A DNA stretch of 64,000 nt from Rhodospirillales bacterium 70-18 (GTDB taxonomy: Bacteria; Pseudomonadota; Alphaproteobacteria; Acetobacterales; Acetobacteraceae), in NCBI GenBank assembly GCA_001899585.1, contig MKWE01000031.1:361915-425914 (forward strand), given 5' to 3'. Position 1 is the first letter of the stretch; each line of letters opens with the position of its first letter. This document shows, in pieces, positions 1 through 7,989 of this stretch. Below the pieces are notes generated by a model that saw nothing but the letters and a program-made list of their open reading frames with translations, searched no databases and was not told the DNA's origin. The position numbers and the translations under genes were made by a program.

Positions 1-47
1 CCGCCGTTCTCGATTTCGGGCACTTCCTCATATTGGGGGTCACGCAC
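1..47 (-). CDS. possible 5' end of an unidentified gene running off the window
   Basis: An open reading frame on the minus strand leaves the window at base 1. If it begins at the GTG at 45-47, the first codons read VRDPQYEEVPEIENG, which has the acidic look of a real soluble protein start. There is no clear ribosome binding site, and the frame stays open further upstream into a repeat (111-136), so the start is uncertain. It would follow mlaF in the same direction. The visible part is too short to name a family. Confidence 0.2.
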   Translation of the reverse strand, partial: MRDPQYEEVPEIENG

Positions 48-110
48 CGCGGCAGGTCGGGAAGGCAGCTTACAGAGCGTTTTCCGGGCCTTCTCTTGCT
101 TCTCCCCGTC

Positions 111-136
111 TCCCCGCCTCCATGTGGATCTGCCTT
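111..136. repeat. 26-bp G-rich repeat, copy 1
   Basis: The 26 bases here are identical to the reverse complement of 29018-29043. Both copies contain the core CCTCCATGTGGATCTGCC. In both copies the shared block continues imperfectly through a GGGGAGAAGCAAG-like stretch. This copy lies just beyond the 3' end of mlaF, in the gap before the partial gene at the window start. It is probably a small dispersed intergenic repeat family. Confidence 0.7.
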
Positions 137-157
137 GCCTGCCTGCCCGGCCAACCC

Positions 158-931
158 CTACCGCCGCAACTCCATCTGGATCGGCCCTTCGCGCCGCCCA
201 TGGGTGAACTGGTCCACCATCGGGTTGCCGCTCGCCATCAGGTCGGCGGCGGCGCCGGTCCAGACGATGCGGCCCTTGTGGATCATCGCCGCGCGGTCGC
301 CGATGCGCTTCGCACTGGCCATGTCGTGGGTGATGGCGATCGCGGTGCTGCCCAGGCGCTTCACGCAATCGACGATCAGCCCGTCGATCACCGCGCCCAT
401 GATCGGGTCGAGCCCGGTGGTCGGCTCGTCGAAGAACAGCATGTCGGGCTGGGCGGCGATGGCGCGGGCCAGCGCCACGCGCTTCTGCATGCCGCCGGAG
501 AGTTCAGCCGGCCACAGCTCGCCCACCGTTTCGGCCAGCCCCACCTGGGCCAGCACCGCCACCGCGCGGGCCTTCGCCTCGGCGCGCGGCACGCTGCGGC
601 GGGCGAGCAGGCCGAAGGCGACGTTCTCCCAGACCGGCAGGCTGTCGAACAGCGCGCCGTTCTGGAACAGCATGCCGATCTGCGCGCGCACCGCCTCGCG
701 CGCGCCGCGGTCAAGCTTGAGGATGTCGGCGCCGTCGATCTCGATGCTGCCGCCGTCCGGCTCGATCAGGCCCAGGATGCACTTGATCAGCACCGACTTG
801 CCGGAGCCGGAGCCGCCGATCACCACCATCGAGGAGTTGGCCGGCACGTCGAGGTCGATCCCGTCCAGCACCAGCTTGTCGCCGAACGACTTGGTGACGC
901 CCCGCAGCCGGATTTTCGGGGTGTCGCTCAT
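158..931 (-). CDS. mlaF: MlaF-type ABC transporter ATP-binding protein
   Basis: This is the cytoplasmic ATPase of the Mla/Ttg2 retrograde phospholipid transport system, which keeps the outer membrane asymmetric. The 257-residue protein has Walker A GGSGSGKS (residues 39-46), signature LSGGMQ (144-149), Walker B MLFFDEP (164-170) and the switch histidine at 202. The Gly-Ser-rich Walker A and KSVLIKC continuation are typical of MlaF rather than nutrient importers. Its start overlaps the end of mlaE by 4 bases, so the two are translationally coupled. The periplasmic MCE protein MlaD is not visible and may lie beyond base 1. Confidence 0.9.
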   Translation of the reverse strand: MSDTPKIRLRGVTKSFGDKLVLDGIDLDVPANSSMVVIGGSGSGKSVLIKCILGLIEPDGGSIEIDGADILKLDRGAREAVRAQIGMLFQNGALFDSLPVWENVAFGLLARRSVPRAEAKARAVAVLAQVGLAETVGELWPAELSGGMQKRVALARAIAAQPDMLFFDEPTTGLDPIMGAVIDGLIVDCVKRLGSTAIAITHDMASAKRIGDRAAMIHKGRIVWTGAAADLMASGNPMVDQFTHGRREGPIQMELRR

Positions 932-1713
932 CGGGCGAAGAACAGCTCGGTCAGCACGTAGTCGAAGGCCAGGATCAGCACGCTGGCGGCGACCACGGCC
1001 GAGGTGGTGGCCGAGCCCACGCCCTGCGCGCCGCCACGGCTGTTGTAGCCATGATAGCAGCCCATCAGCGCGATCAGCAGGCCGAACACGGCGGCCTTGA
1101 CCAGGCCGGAGACCACGTCCTGGGTCTCGATGAAATTAACCGTGTTGGTCAGGTAGGTGGCGGCGTTGTAGTTCAGCTTCAGCACCGCGATGATGAAGCC
1201 GCCCAGCACGCCCAGTATGTCGGCCACCACCACCAGCAGCGGCAGCGCGATCAGCCCGGCCAGCAGGCGGGGGGCGACCAGGTATTTCATCGGGTTGGTG
1301 GACAGGGTGGAGAGCGCGTCGATCTGGTCGGTCACGCGCATGGTGCCGATCTCGGCGGCCATGGCCGCGCCCACGCGCCCGGCCACCATCAGCCCGGCCA
1401 GCACCGGGCCAAGCTCGCGGGTGACCGACAGCACCACCAGGCTGGCCACCCCGCTTTCGGCCGAGAAGCGCGACAGGCCGGTGGAGGATTGCAGCGCCAG
1501 CACCATGCCGGTGAACACCGCCGTCAGCGCCACCACCGGCAGGCTGAAATAGCCGATCTCCACCAGCGCGCGCAGGAAGGCGCGGCCATAGAAGGGCGGG
1601 CGGACGATATGCGACAGGCCGCGCGCGGCGAACATCGTCAGCCGGCCGCTGCTGGCGCACAGGCCGAGCACGCTGCGGCCGACCAGCGCCACGAAGTCGA
1701 GCAGCGCGTTCAT
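928..1713 (-). CDS. mlaE: MlaE-type ABC transporter permease
   Basis: This is the membrane subunit of the Mla phospholipid transporter. The 261-residue protein has about five or six hydrophobic segments and the family-defining central region (RELGPVLAGLMVAGRVGAA, then AEIGTMRVTDQIDAL, then NPMKYLVAPRLLAG). It overlaps mlaF by 4 bases downstream and alr by 4 bases upstream, so alr-mlaE-mlaF is one transcription unit, probably with dnaB. Identification is firm. Whether the cargo is phospholipid specifically is inferred from the family. Confidence 0.9.
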   Translation of the reverse strand: MNALLDFVALVGRSVLGLCASSGRLTMFAARGLSHIVRPPFYGRAFLRALVEIGYFSLPVVALTAVFTGMVLALQSSTGLSRFSAESGVASLVVLSVTRELGPVLAGLMVAGRVGAAMAAEIGTMRVTDQIDALSTLSTNPMKYLVAPRLLAGLIALPLLVVVADILGVLGGFIIAVLKLNYNAATYLTNTVNFIETQDVVSGLVKAAVFGLLIALMGCYHGYNSRGGAQGVGSATTSAVVAASVLILAFDYVLTELFFAR

Positions 1714-2789
1714 GCCGTGTAGACCCGGGCGTAGCGGCCGCCGAGCGAGGTCAGCACCTCGTAGCCGTTGGTGCCGGCGTCCGCCGCCACGGCGTCGGGG
1801 TCCCGGCCGGGGCCGATCAGCTCCAGCCAGGCGCCGGGTGCGACCGCTGGATGGTCGGTCACGTCGTAGGTTGTGAGGTCCATGGAGACACGCCCTACCA
1901 GCGGGACGGGGGCGCCGTCAAAACTGGCATGGCCGCGCCCGGACAGGCTGCGGTGCCAGCCATCGGCATAGCCCACCGCCACGGTGGCGATGCGGCTGAA
2001 CCGCCCGGCCCGCCAGGTGGCGTTGTAGCCGACCGAGCCGCCCTCCTGCACCGCCCGCACCGCCAGCACGCGGGCGCGCAGCCGCACCACCGGGCGCATC
2101 GGGTTGGGCCGGTCGGGCGTGGGGTTGAGGCCGTACAGCGCCGCCCCGGGCCGGGCGAGGTCGGAGGCGAAGGCGGGGCCGAGGAAGATGCCGGAGGAAT
2201 TGGCGAGGCTGCGCGGCGCCGCCGGCAAGCCGGCGCAGGCGGCGGCGAAGGCGGCGCGCTGGGTATCGTTCTCCGGGTCGTCCGGCACTTCGGCGGCGAC
2301 CAGATGGGTCATCACGTAGCGCAGCACGATGCCGTCCAGCAGGCTGTGGTCGGCCTGCAACACGGCCAGTTCGGCGCGGTCCAGGCCCAGGCGGTTCATG
2401 CCGGTGTCGACATGCAGCAGCGCCGGCAAAGGCTGGCCGAGCCGGGCCGCCTGCGCCCGCCAGCGGGCGATCTCGTCCAGGCTGCCCAGCACCGGCTCGA
2501 TGCCGGCGGCGACGTATTCGGCCTCGCTGCCCGGCAGCATGGTGTTCAGCACCGCGACCATGCCGTCCGGCAATTCCGGGCGGATGGCCAGCGCCTCGGA
2601 GAGATGCGCGGTGAAGAAATGCCGGCAGCCCAATGTGTGCAGATACGGCGCGACCCGCACCGCACCCAGGCCGTAGGCATCGGCCTTCACCACCCCGGCG
2701 ACCGCGCCGGCATGGCGGTCACGGAGATGGTTATAGTTCATACCTATCGCCGCGAGATCGACCTCGAGAACCGCCGGATCAGTCCCCAT
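1710..2789 (-). CDS. alr: alanine racemase
   Basis: A PLP enzyme that interconverts L- and D-alanine for peptidoglycan synthesis. The 359-residue protein carries the PLP lysine K35 in VVKADAYGLG and the catalytic tyrosine Y255 in VGYNATW. It ends with the usual EVLTSLGGRYARVY block. Length is normal for the family. Its start overlaps the end of dnaB by 11 bases if the first ATG is used. The dnaB-alr order is common in alphaproteobacteria. It is likely cotranscribed with the mla genes, linking two envelope functions. Confidence 0.95.
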   Translation of the reverse strand: MGTDPAVLEVDLAAIGMNYNHLRDRHAGAVAGVVKADAYGLGAVRVAPYLHTLGCRHFFTAHLSEALAIRPELPDGMVAVLNTMLPGSEAEYVAAGIEPVLGSLDEIARWRAQAARLGQPLPALLHVDTGMNRLGLDRAELAVLQADHSLLDGIVLRYVMTHLVAAEVPDDPENDTQRAAFAAACAGLPAAPRSLANSSGIFLGPAFASDLARPGAALYGLNPTPDRPNPMRPVVRLRARVLAVRAVQEGGSVGYNATWRAGRFSRIATVAVGYADGWHRSLSGRGHASFDGAPVPLVGRVSMDLTTYDVTDHPAVAPGAWLELIGPGRDPDAVAADAGTNGYEVLTSLGGRYARVYTA

Positions 2790-4284
2790 GCGGGTCGTCG
2801 TGGTTAAGGTCGAGATCGGCGTAGCGGGTGAACTCGCCCTCGAAGAACAGGTCGATCTTGCCGGTGGGGCCGTGGCGCTGCTTTTCGATCAGCAGTTCGG
2901 CGCGATTATGGACGGATTCCATGTCGCGCTGCCATTTGTCCACGGCGGCGTGGAATTTCTCGTCGTTGTCGAAGCCGAGCTGCTTGGGCGCGCGCTGCTG
3001 GAGGTAGTATTCGTCGCGGTAGATGAACATCACCACGTCGGCGTCCTGCTCGATGGAGCCGGATTCGCGCAGGTCGGACAGCATCGGCCGCTTGTCCTCG
3101 CGGCTTTCCACCGCGCGAGAGAGCTGGGACAGGGCGAGGACGGGGATTTCCAGCTCCTTGGCCAGCGCCTTCAGGCCCTGGGTGATCTGGCTGATTTCCT
3201 GCACCCGGTTCTCCTGCCGGGTGCCGGCGGCCGGGCGCATCAGTTGCAGATAGTCCACCACGATCATCGACAGCCCCTTGGTGCGCTTGAGCCGCCGGCA
3301 GCGGGTGCGCATGGCCGAGAGGGTGATGGCCGGGGTATCGTCGATATGCAGCGGCAGGCTGCCGATCTCGCGGCTGACCGAGACGAACTTGTCGAAATCC
3401 TTCTGGGCGATGTCGCCGCGGCGGATACGGTCGCCGGAAATGCGCGATTCCTCGCTCAAAAGCCGGGTTGCGAGCTGTTCCGCGCTCATTTCCAGCGAGA
3501 AAATCGCGACGCTGCCCTTAGGCACGGCGTTCGGGTCGGCCGCCCGCGCCTCCGCCATCAGCGACTTGGCGGCGCCGAAGGCGATCTTGGTGGCCAGCGC
3601 GGTTTTGCCCATGCCGGGGCGGCCGGCGAGGATCAGCAGGTCCGAGGGGTGCAGGCCGCCGGTCTTCTTGTCCAGGTCGCGCAGGCCGGTGGACAGGCCG
3701 GAGACGCCGCCCGGCCGGTGGAAGGCGCGCTCGGCGATGTGGATGGCGTCGGTCAGCGCGCGTTCGAAGGTGACGAAGCCGCCGTCGTTGCTGCCTTTGG
3801 CGGCGAGGTCGAACAGCGCCTGTTCGGCGGCTTCCACCTGGCCGGCGCCGTCCAGCTCCGGTTCGGCGCCGAAGGCGTTGTTGACCACGACCTCGCCGAT
3901 ATCGACCAGTTGGCGGCGCAGCCAGGCGTCGTGGATGGCGCGGCCGTATTCGCCGGCGTTGATGATGCCGACCATCGCGGTGAGCAGCTGCGCGAGATAG
4001 GCGGTGCCGCCGACCTCGTCGAGCACGCCGGAATGCTCGAACTCGGCCTTCAGCGTCACGGCGTCGGCCAGCTGGCCCTGCTCCACGCGGCGGGAGATCG
4101 CCTGGAAGATGCGGCCGTGGATGGGGTCGGCGAAATGTTCCGGGATCAGGAACTCGCTGACCCGTTCGTAGGCCTTGTTGTTGGCCAGCAGGGCGCCGAG
4201 CAGCGCCTGCTCCGCCTGCAGGTTGGTGGGGGGCAGGCGCTGCGACAGGCCGAGGAGCGCGGGAGGGGAATCGATGGTGTTCAT
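2779..4284 (-). CDS. dnaB: replicative DNA helicase DnaB
   Basis: The hexameric 5'-3' helicase of the replisome. The ATG at 4284 gives 501 residues. The N-terminal primase-interacting domain begins NLQAEQALLGALL, and the RecA-like domain has Walker A GRPGMGKT (221-228) and Walker B IVVDYLQLM (341-349). A longer in-frame extension to 4425 was rejected because its first residues (MNKKKQKNF) come from the AT-rich repeat at 4391-4480. The reading frame ends inside the start of alr, consistent with an operon. No intein was seen. Confidence 0.96.
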   Translation of the reverse strand: MNTIDSPPALLGLSQRLPPTNLQAEQALLGALLANNKAYERVSEFLIPEHFADPIHGRIFQAISRRVEQGQLADAVTLKAEFEHSGVLDEVGGTAYLAQLLTAMVGIINAGEYGRAIHDAWLRRQLVDIGEVVVNNAFGAEPELDGAGQVEAAEQALFDLAAKGSNDGGFVTFERALTDAIHIAERAFHRPGGVSGLSTGLRDLDKKTGGLHPSDLLILAGRPGMGKTALATKIAFGAAKSLMAEARAADPNAVPKGSVAIFSLEMSAEQLATRLLSEESRISGDRIRRGDIAQKDFDKFVSVSREIGSLPLHIDDTPAITLSAMRTRCRRLKRTKGLSMIVVDYLQLMRPAAGTRQENRVQEISQITQGLKALAKELEIPVLALSQLSRAVESREDKRPMLSDLRESGSIEQDADVVMFIYRDEYYLQQRAPKQLGFDNDEKFHAAVDKWQRDMESVHNRAELLIEKQRHGPTGKIDLFFEGEFTRYADLDLNHDDPHGD

Positions 4285-4390
4285 GCGAGGGGGAGCATAG
4301 CCGGTCCGGCGCCGCCGGTCTGCCTGTGGATCACGGGGATAACGGGGACAGCCGAGTCCGGCACGCCGCCGCGCACCCTTCGCCCCCGGA

Positions 4391-4480
4391 AAACGAATAA
4401 AGTTTTTTTGCTTCTTTTTGTTCACAAAAAGAAGGCTTGTTCCTTTTTGAAAAAAAGAACCAAAAAACTTTCATTCGTTT
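4391..4480 (-). repeat. AT-rich multi-hairpin intergenic element, copy 1
   Basis: The element is made almost entirely of A/T runs in a GC-rich genome. On the plus strand it reads CGAATAAAGTTTTTTTG, then a 10-bp stem CTTCTTTTTG with loop TTCA (4411-4434), then a second hairpin closed by GTTC/GAAC (about 4438-4460), then outer arm CAAAAAACTTT and ATTCG pairing with the start. It starts 17 nt after the glcD-like stop codon and 106 nt before dnaB, reading antisense to both on the plus strand. Copies 2 and 3 share sequence and fold. Confidence 0.8.
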
Positions 4481-4494
4481 GGAGTCTCCCCGGC

Positions 4495-5874
4495 TCAGTT
4501 CAGGAATATCTTGCCAGGATTGAGGATGCCCTTGGGGTCCAGCGTTGTCTTGATGCTGCGCATCACCGCCAATGTCTCGGCACCGTGTTCCTGTTCCAGG
4601 AATTCCCGCTTGCCCAGCCCCACCCCATGCTCGCCGCTGCACGAGCCGCCGAGGGACAGGGCGCGGGCGACGATTTTCTTGTCCAGCTCCCAGGCGCGTT
4701 CCAGCCCGCCCGGCTCCGGGGGGACGAGGATCACGGTATGGAAGTTGCCGTCGCCGACATGGCCGACGATGGGGGCGGAGAGGCCGGAGGCGGCGATGTC
4801 CTCCTTGGCGCCGAGGATGGCCTCGGCCAGGCGGGAGATCGGCACGATGGCGTCGGTCGCGATGCCCTGGTGGCCGGGCTTGAGGGCCAGGCAGGCCCAG
4901 TAGGCATCGTGGCGGGCGCGCCAGAGCTTGTTGCGCTCCTCGGCGTCGGTGGCCCAGCGGAAGCCCTCGGCGTTGAACGCCTCGGCCATCTCCTCGGCCT
5001 GGGTGGCCTGCTCGGCGACGGCGGCCGGGGTGCCGTGGAACTCGAAGAACAGGGTGGGGGCGGCGCGCAGGCCCTCCAGCTTGGAGTAGGCGATGCAGGC
5101 GCCCATCTGCACGTCGTCCAGCAACTCGATGCGCGCCACCGGGATGCCGGCCTGCATGATGGCGATGACGGTCTCCACCGCGTCGGACAGCTGCTCGAAC
5201 TGGCAGATGGCGGCGCTGGCGGCCTCGGGGATGCCGTGCAGGCGGAGCTGGATTTCGGTGATCACGCCGAGCGTGCCCTCGCTGCCGACGAACAGGCGGG
5301 TGAGGTCGTAGCCGGTGGCGGATTTGCGGACGCGCCCGCCGGTGGTGATAACGCGGCCATCGGCCAGCACCACGGTAAGGCCCATCACGTTCTCGCGCAT
5401 GGTGCCGTAGCGCACCGCCGCGGTGCCGCTGGCGCGGGTGGCGCACATGCCGCCGAGCGAGGCGTCGGCGCCGGGATCGACCGGGAAGAACAGGCCCTGG
5501 TCGCGCAGATGCTGGTTCAGGCTGCGATGGGTCAGGCCGGGCTGGACGCGGCAATCCATGTCCGCCGTGTTGACCGCCAGCACCGCCGTCATGCGCGAGA
5601 GGTCCAGGCTGATGCCGCCGCGCACGGGGGTGACATGGCCTTCCAGCGAGGTGCCGGTGCCGTAGGGCACCACCGGCACGCCATGGGCGTTGCACAGGGC
5701 GAGCAGGCGGGAGGCTTCCTCGGTGGTTTCGATGAAGGCGACGGCGTCGGGCAGCACCGGGGTCTGGGTGTCCTGGCCATGCGCGTGGTGGTCGCGCAGG
5801 CCGGTGCTGGTGGTGATGCGCTCGCCCAGGAATTCGCGGGCGGCGGCGACCACCGTGTCGACTGGCTGTGTCAT
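4495..5874 (-). CDS. FAD-binding oxidase, GlcD / D-lactate dehydrogenase type
   Basis: A flavoprotein of the vanillyl-alcohol-oxidase fold that oxidises a D-2-hydroxy acid such as D-lactate or glycolate. The FAD-binding block contains VPYGTGTSLEGHV and the family C-terminus contains CSGEHGVGLGK and ILNPGKIF. The ATG at 5874 gives 459 residues, matching single-subunit D-lactate dehydrogenases. An ATG at 5913 would add 13 residues. The open frame continues upstream to 7083, but that extension is antisense to the importer gene. It diverges from the 5968-14926 operon across 93 bases. The substrate is not determined. Confidence 0.85.
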   Translation of the reverse strand: MTQPVDTVVAAAREFLGERITTSTGLRDHHAHGQDTQTPVLPDAVAFIETTEEASRLLALCNAHGVPVVPYGTGTSLEGHVTPVRGGISLDLSRMTAVLAVNTADMDCRVQPGLTHRSLNQHLRDQGLFFPVDPGADASLGGMCATRASGTAAVRYGTMRENVMGLTVVLADGRVITTGGRVRKSATGYDLTRLFVGSEGTLGVITEIQLRLHGIPEAASAAICQFEQLSDAVETVIAIMQAGIPVARIELLDDVQMGACIAYSKLEGLRAAPTLFFEFHGTPAAVAEQATQAEEMAEAFNAEGFRWATDAEERNKLWRARHDAYWACLALKPGHQGIATDAIVPISRLAEAILGAKEDIAASGLSAPIVGHVGDGNFHTVILVPPEPGGLERAWELDKKIVARALSLGGSCSGEHGVGLGKREFLEQEHGAETLAVMRSIKTTLDPKGILNPGKIFLN

Positions 5875-5967
5875 CTCGATCCCCGTGCTCCTGGGCAAGG
5901 CGTTGTTCTGCATGGCGTTGTATCGGATCGCTTGCGGTCGCGGACCTGCTGACGCAGGCTGGCAGGC

Positions 5968-7026
5968 ATGAATGACCCAGACAAGCTTGCATCCGGCGAC
6001 CCGGTTCTGCGCATCGAGGGGCTGCGGACGGAGTTCCGCATCGCGGGCGTATGGCGGGCGGCGGTGGACGGCATCTCGTTGTCGCTGGTGCGCGGCGAGA
6101 CGCTGGCGCTGGTGGGCGAGAGCGGCTGCGGCAAGTCGATGACGGCGCTGTCGATCATGGGGCTGGTGCCGGCGCCGGGCGGGCGGATCGGCGCCGGGCG
6201 GATCGTGCTGGGCGGCGAAGGGAAGGCGGGCGTAAACTTGGTGGGGCTGCCCGAAGGGGCGCTGGAGAAGCTGCGCGGCGACCGCATGGCGATGATCTTC
6301 CAGGAGCCGATGACCAGCCTGAACCCGGTGATGACCATCGGCGACCAGGTGGCCGAGGCGCTGGTGCTGCATCGCGGGCTGAGCCGCGCCGAGGCGGCGA
6401 AGCGGGCGCTGGCGGTGCTGGAGGAGGTGAAGATCCCCTCGGCGGCCACGCGCTACCACGATTACCCGCACCAGTTCAGCGGCGGCATGCGCCAGCGGGT
6501 GATGATCGCGATCGCCCTGGCCTGCGAGCCGGCGCTGCTGCTGGCCGACGAGCCGACCACGGCGCTGGATGTGACCATCCAGGCGCAGGTGCTGGGGCTG
6601 CTGGCCGACCTGAAGGCGCGGCACGGCATGGCGATGCTGTTCATCACCCACAACCTGGGCGTGGTGGCGCAGATCGCCGACCGGGTGGCGGTGATGTATG
6701 CCGGGCAGATCGTGGAGGAGGCGGGCGTGGACGCGATCTTCGTCGCCCCCGCGCACCCCTATACGCGGGCGCTGTTCGCGGCGATTCCGCGCATGGACCT
6801 GGACGACCAGGAACTGGCGGCTATCCCCGGCCGGGTGCCGCCGCTGGATGCGATGCCGGAGGGCTGCCGCTTCGCGCCGCGCTGCGCGCTGGCGCGGGCG
6901 GGGTGCGAGCGGCCGCAGGTGTTGGCCGAGGCGGCCCCCGGGCACCGGGCGCGCTGCCATGTGGCGACCGGTGTGCTGGAGACGGATGCGCTGGCGATGG
7001 GTGCGATGGAGACGGTCGATGCTTGA
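5968..7026 (+). CDS. peptide/opine-type ABC importer ATP-binding protein (DppD/OppD family)
   Basis: One of two ATPases of an importer whose other subunits lie at 10492-14926. The 352-residue protein has Walker A GESGCGKS (50-57), the [10 protein letters not shown] segment of this subfamily, the signature FSGGMRQRV (170-178) and Walker [13 protein letters not shown]. The C-terminal oligopeptide/dipeptide extension has a cysteine cluster (CRFAPRC, then a Cys in AGCERP) that usually binds an Fe-S cluster. It is the first gene of the operon and overlaps the next by 8 bases. Its separation from the other transporter genes by four enzyme genes is unusual. Confidence 0.93.
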   Translation: MNDPDKLASGDPVLRIEGLRTEFRIAGVWRAAVDGISLSLVRGETLALVGESGCGKSMTALSIMGLVPAPGGRIGAGRIVLGGEGKAGVNLVGLPEGALEKLRGDRMAMIFQEPMTSLNPVMTIGDQVAEALVLHRGLSRAEAAKRALAVLEEVKIPSAATRYHDYPHQFSGGMRQRVMIAIALACEPALLLADEPTTALDVTIQAQVLGLLADLKARHGMAMLFITHNLGVVAQIADRVAVMYAGQIVEEAGVDAIFVAPAHPYTRALFAAIPRMDLDDQELAAIPGRVPPLDAMPEGCRFAPRCALARAGCERPQVLAEAAPGHRARCHVATGVLETDALAMGAMETVDA

Positions 7027-7720
7027 TCCGAAGGGCCGGGTGGCCATGGTGTCCGGCGCGGCGCGCGGCATCGGCCGGTGCATCGTGGAGCGGCTGCTGG
7101 AGAGCGGGTTCCGCGTCTCGGCCGGGGTGCGCGCCTCGGCGCAGGGGCTGGTGGAATCGGACCGGCTGATGCTGCACCGCTACGAGGCCGAAAGCCTGGA
7201 CAGCGCGCGCGGCTGGGTGGACGCGACGGTGGCGCGGTTCGGCAAGCTGGACGCGCTGGTGAACGCGGCCGGCATCTCGGCCCCGCGCGCGAAGCTGGAG
7301 GACGAGGACGAGACGGCGCTGGACCGGATGTTCGCGGTGAACGTGAAGGGGCCGCTGCGGCTGATCCGGCTGGCCATGCCGCATCTGCGCGCCGGCGGCA
7401 CCGGGCGGGTGGTCAACGTCGCCAGCCTGTCGGGCAAGCGGGTGGCCAACGAGAATGTCGGCTACGCGATCAGCAAGTTCGCGCTGGTGGCGCTGACCGC
7501 CGAGGTGCGGCGGCAGGGCTGGCCGCATGGCGTGCGCGCCACCGCCCTGTGCCCGGGCTTCGTGGCCACCGACATGACCATGCACGTGACCGCCCTGCCG
7601 CGCGAGCAGATGACCGATGCCGCCGACCTCGCGGTGCTGGCGGAGACGGTGATGCTGCTGCCCAACAACGCCTCGGTGGCCGAGCTGCTGGTGAACTGCC
7701 GGCACGAGGCGATGCTTTGA
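7019..7720 (+). CDS. short-chain dehydrogenase/reductase (SDR)
   Basis: A 233-residue classical NAD(P)-dependent SDR. It has the Rossmann motif SGAARGIG (12-19), NAAG (82-85), and the catalytic Ser136, Tyr149 and Lys153 in YAISK. The ATG at 7019 overlaps the end of the ATPase gene by 8 bases. Its stop codon overlaps the TTG start of the next gene. Within the operon it probably oxidises or reduces the carbonyl or hydroxy product of the dehydrogenase encoded downstream. The exact reaction cannot be told from sequence. Confidence 0.85.
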   Translation: MLDPKGRVAMVSGAARGIGRCIVERLLESGFRVSAGVRASAQGLVESDRLMLHRYEAESLDSARGWVDATVARFGKLDALVNAAGISAPRAKLEDEDETALDRMFAVNVKGPLRLIRLAMPHLRAGGTGRVVNVASLSGKRVANENVGYAISKFALVALTAEVRRQGWPHGVRATALCPGFVATDMTMHVTALPREQMTDAADLAVLAETVMLLPNNASVAELLVNCRHEAML

Positions 7721-7989
7721 CCCTGGTGCGGCTGGCCGAGACGGCGCGGGCGCGGGTGGCGTTCACGCTGGACGGGGCGCCGGCGGAGGCGCTGGAGGGC
7801 GATACGCTGCTGACGGCGATCCTCGCCAATGGCACGCATGTTCGCACCAGCGAGTTCGGCGACGGCGCGCGGGCCGGGTTCTGCTGGATGGGCGCCTGCC
7901 AGGATTGCGGCGTGTGGGTGGTGGGCCTGGGGCGGCAGCGCGCCTGCGCCACGCCGGTGCGCGCGGGCATGGAGGTGGTGCGGCTTTGA
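7717..7989 (+). CDS. small [2Fe-2S] subunit of an opine/amine dehydrogenase (HcnA / D-hydroxyproline dehydrogenase gamma-like)
   Basis: A 90-residue ferredoxin-like protein with cysteines at 56, 61, 64 and 77 (C-x4-C-x2-C-x12-C), matching the small Fe-S subunit of hydrogen cyanide synthase, opine oxidase and D-hydroxyproline dehydrogenase. The start is a TTG overlapping the SDR stop (TTGA). A GTG at 7726 is an alternative. The order gamma-alpha-beta (here, 7986 and 9341) is the normal gene order for this heterotrimer. It should pass electrons between the flavin subunits. Confidence 0.8.
   Translation: MTLVRLAETARARVAFTLDGAPAEALEGDTLLTAILANGTHVRTSEFGDGARAGFCWMGACQDCGVWVVGLGRQRACATPVRAGMEVVRL

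Noticed and set aside
4284..4425. A longer DnaB start including MNKKKQKNF
   Set aside because: Those residues come from the AT-rich repeat. The DnaB family start fits the ATG at 4284.
2788..5952. A 1054-codon plus-strand frame
   Set aside because: It is the opposite strand of dnaB and the oxidase gene in a high-GC genome, with a His/Gln/Gly-rich translation typical of a shadow frame.
4495..7083. An 862-codon minus-strand frame joining the GlcD-like oxidase to a long N-terminal extension
   Set aside because: The first 400 codons are antisense to a clear ABC ATPase gene and have no domain. The oxidase has a normal start at 5874.
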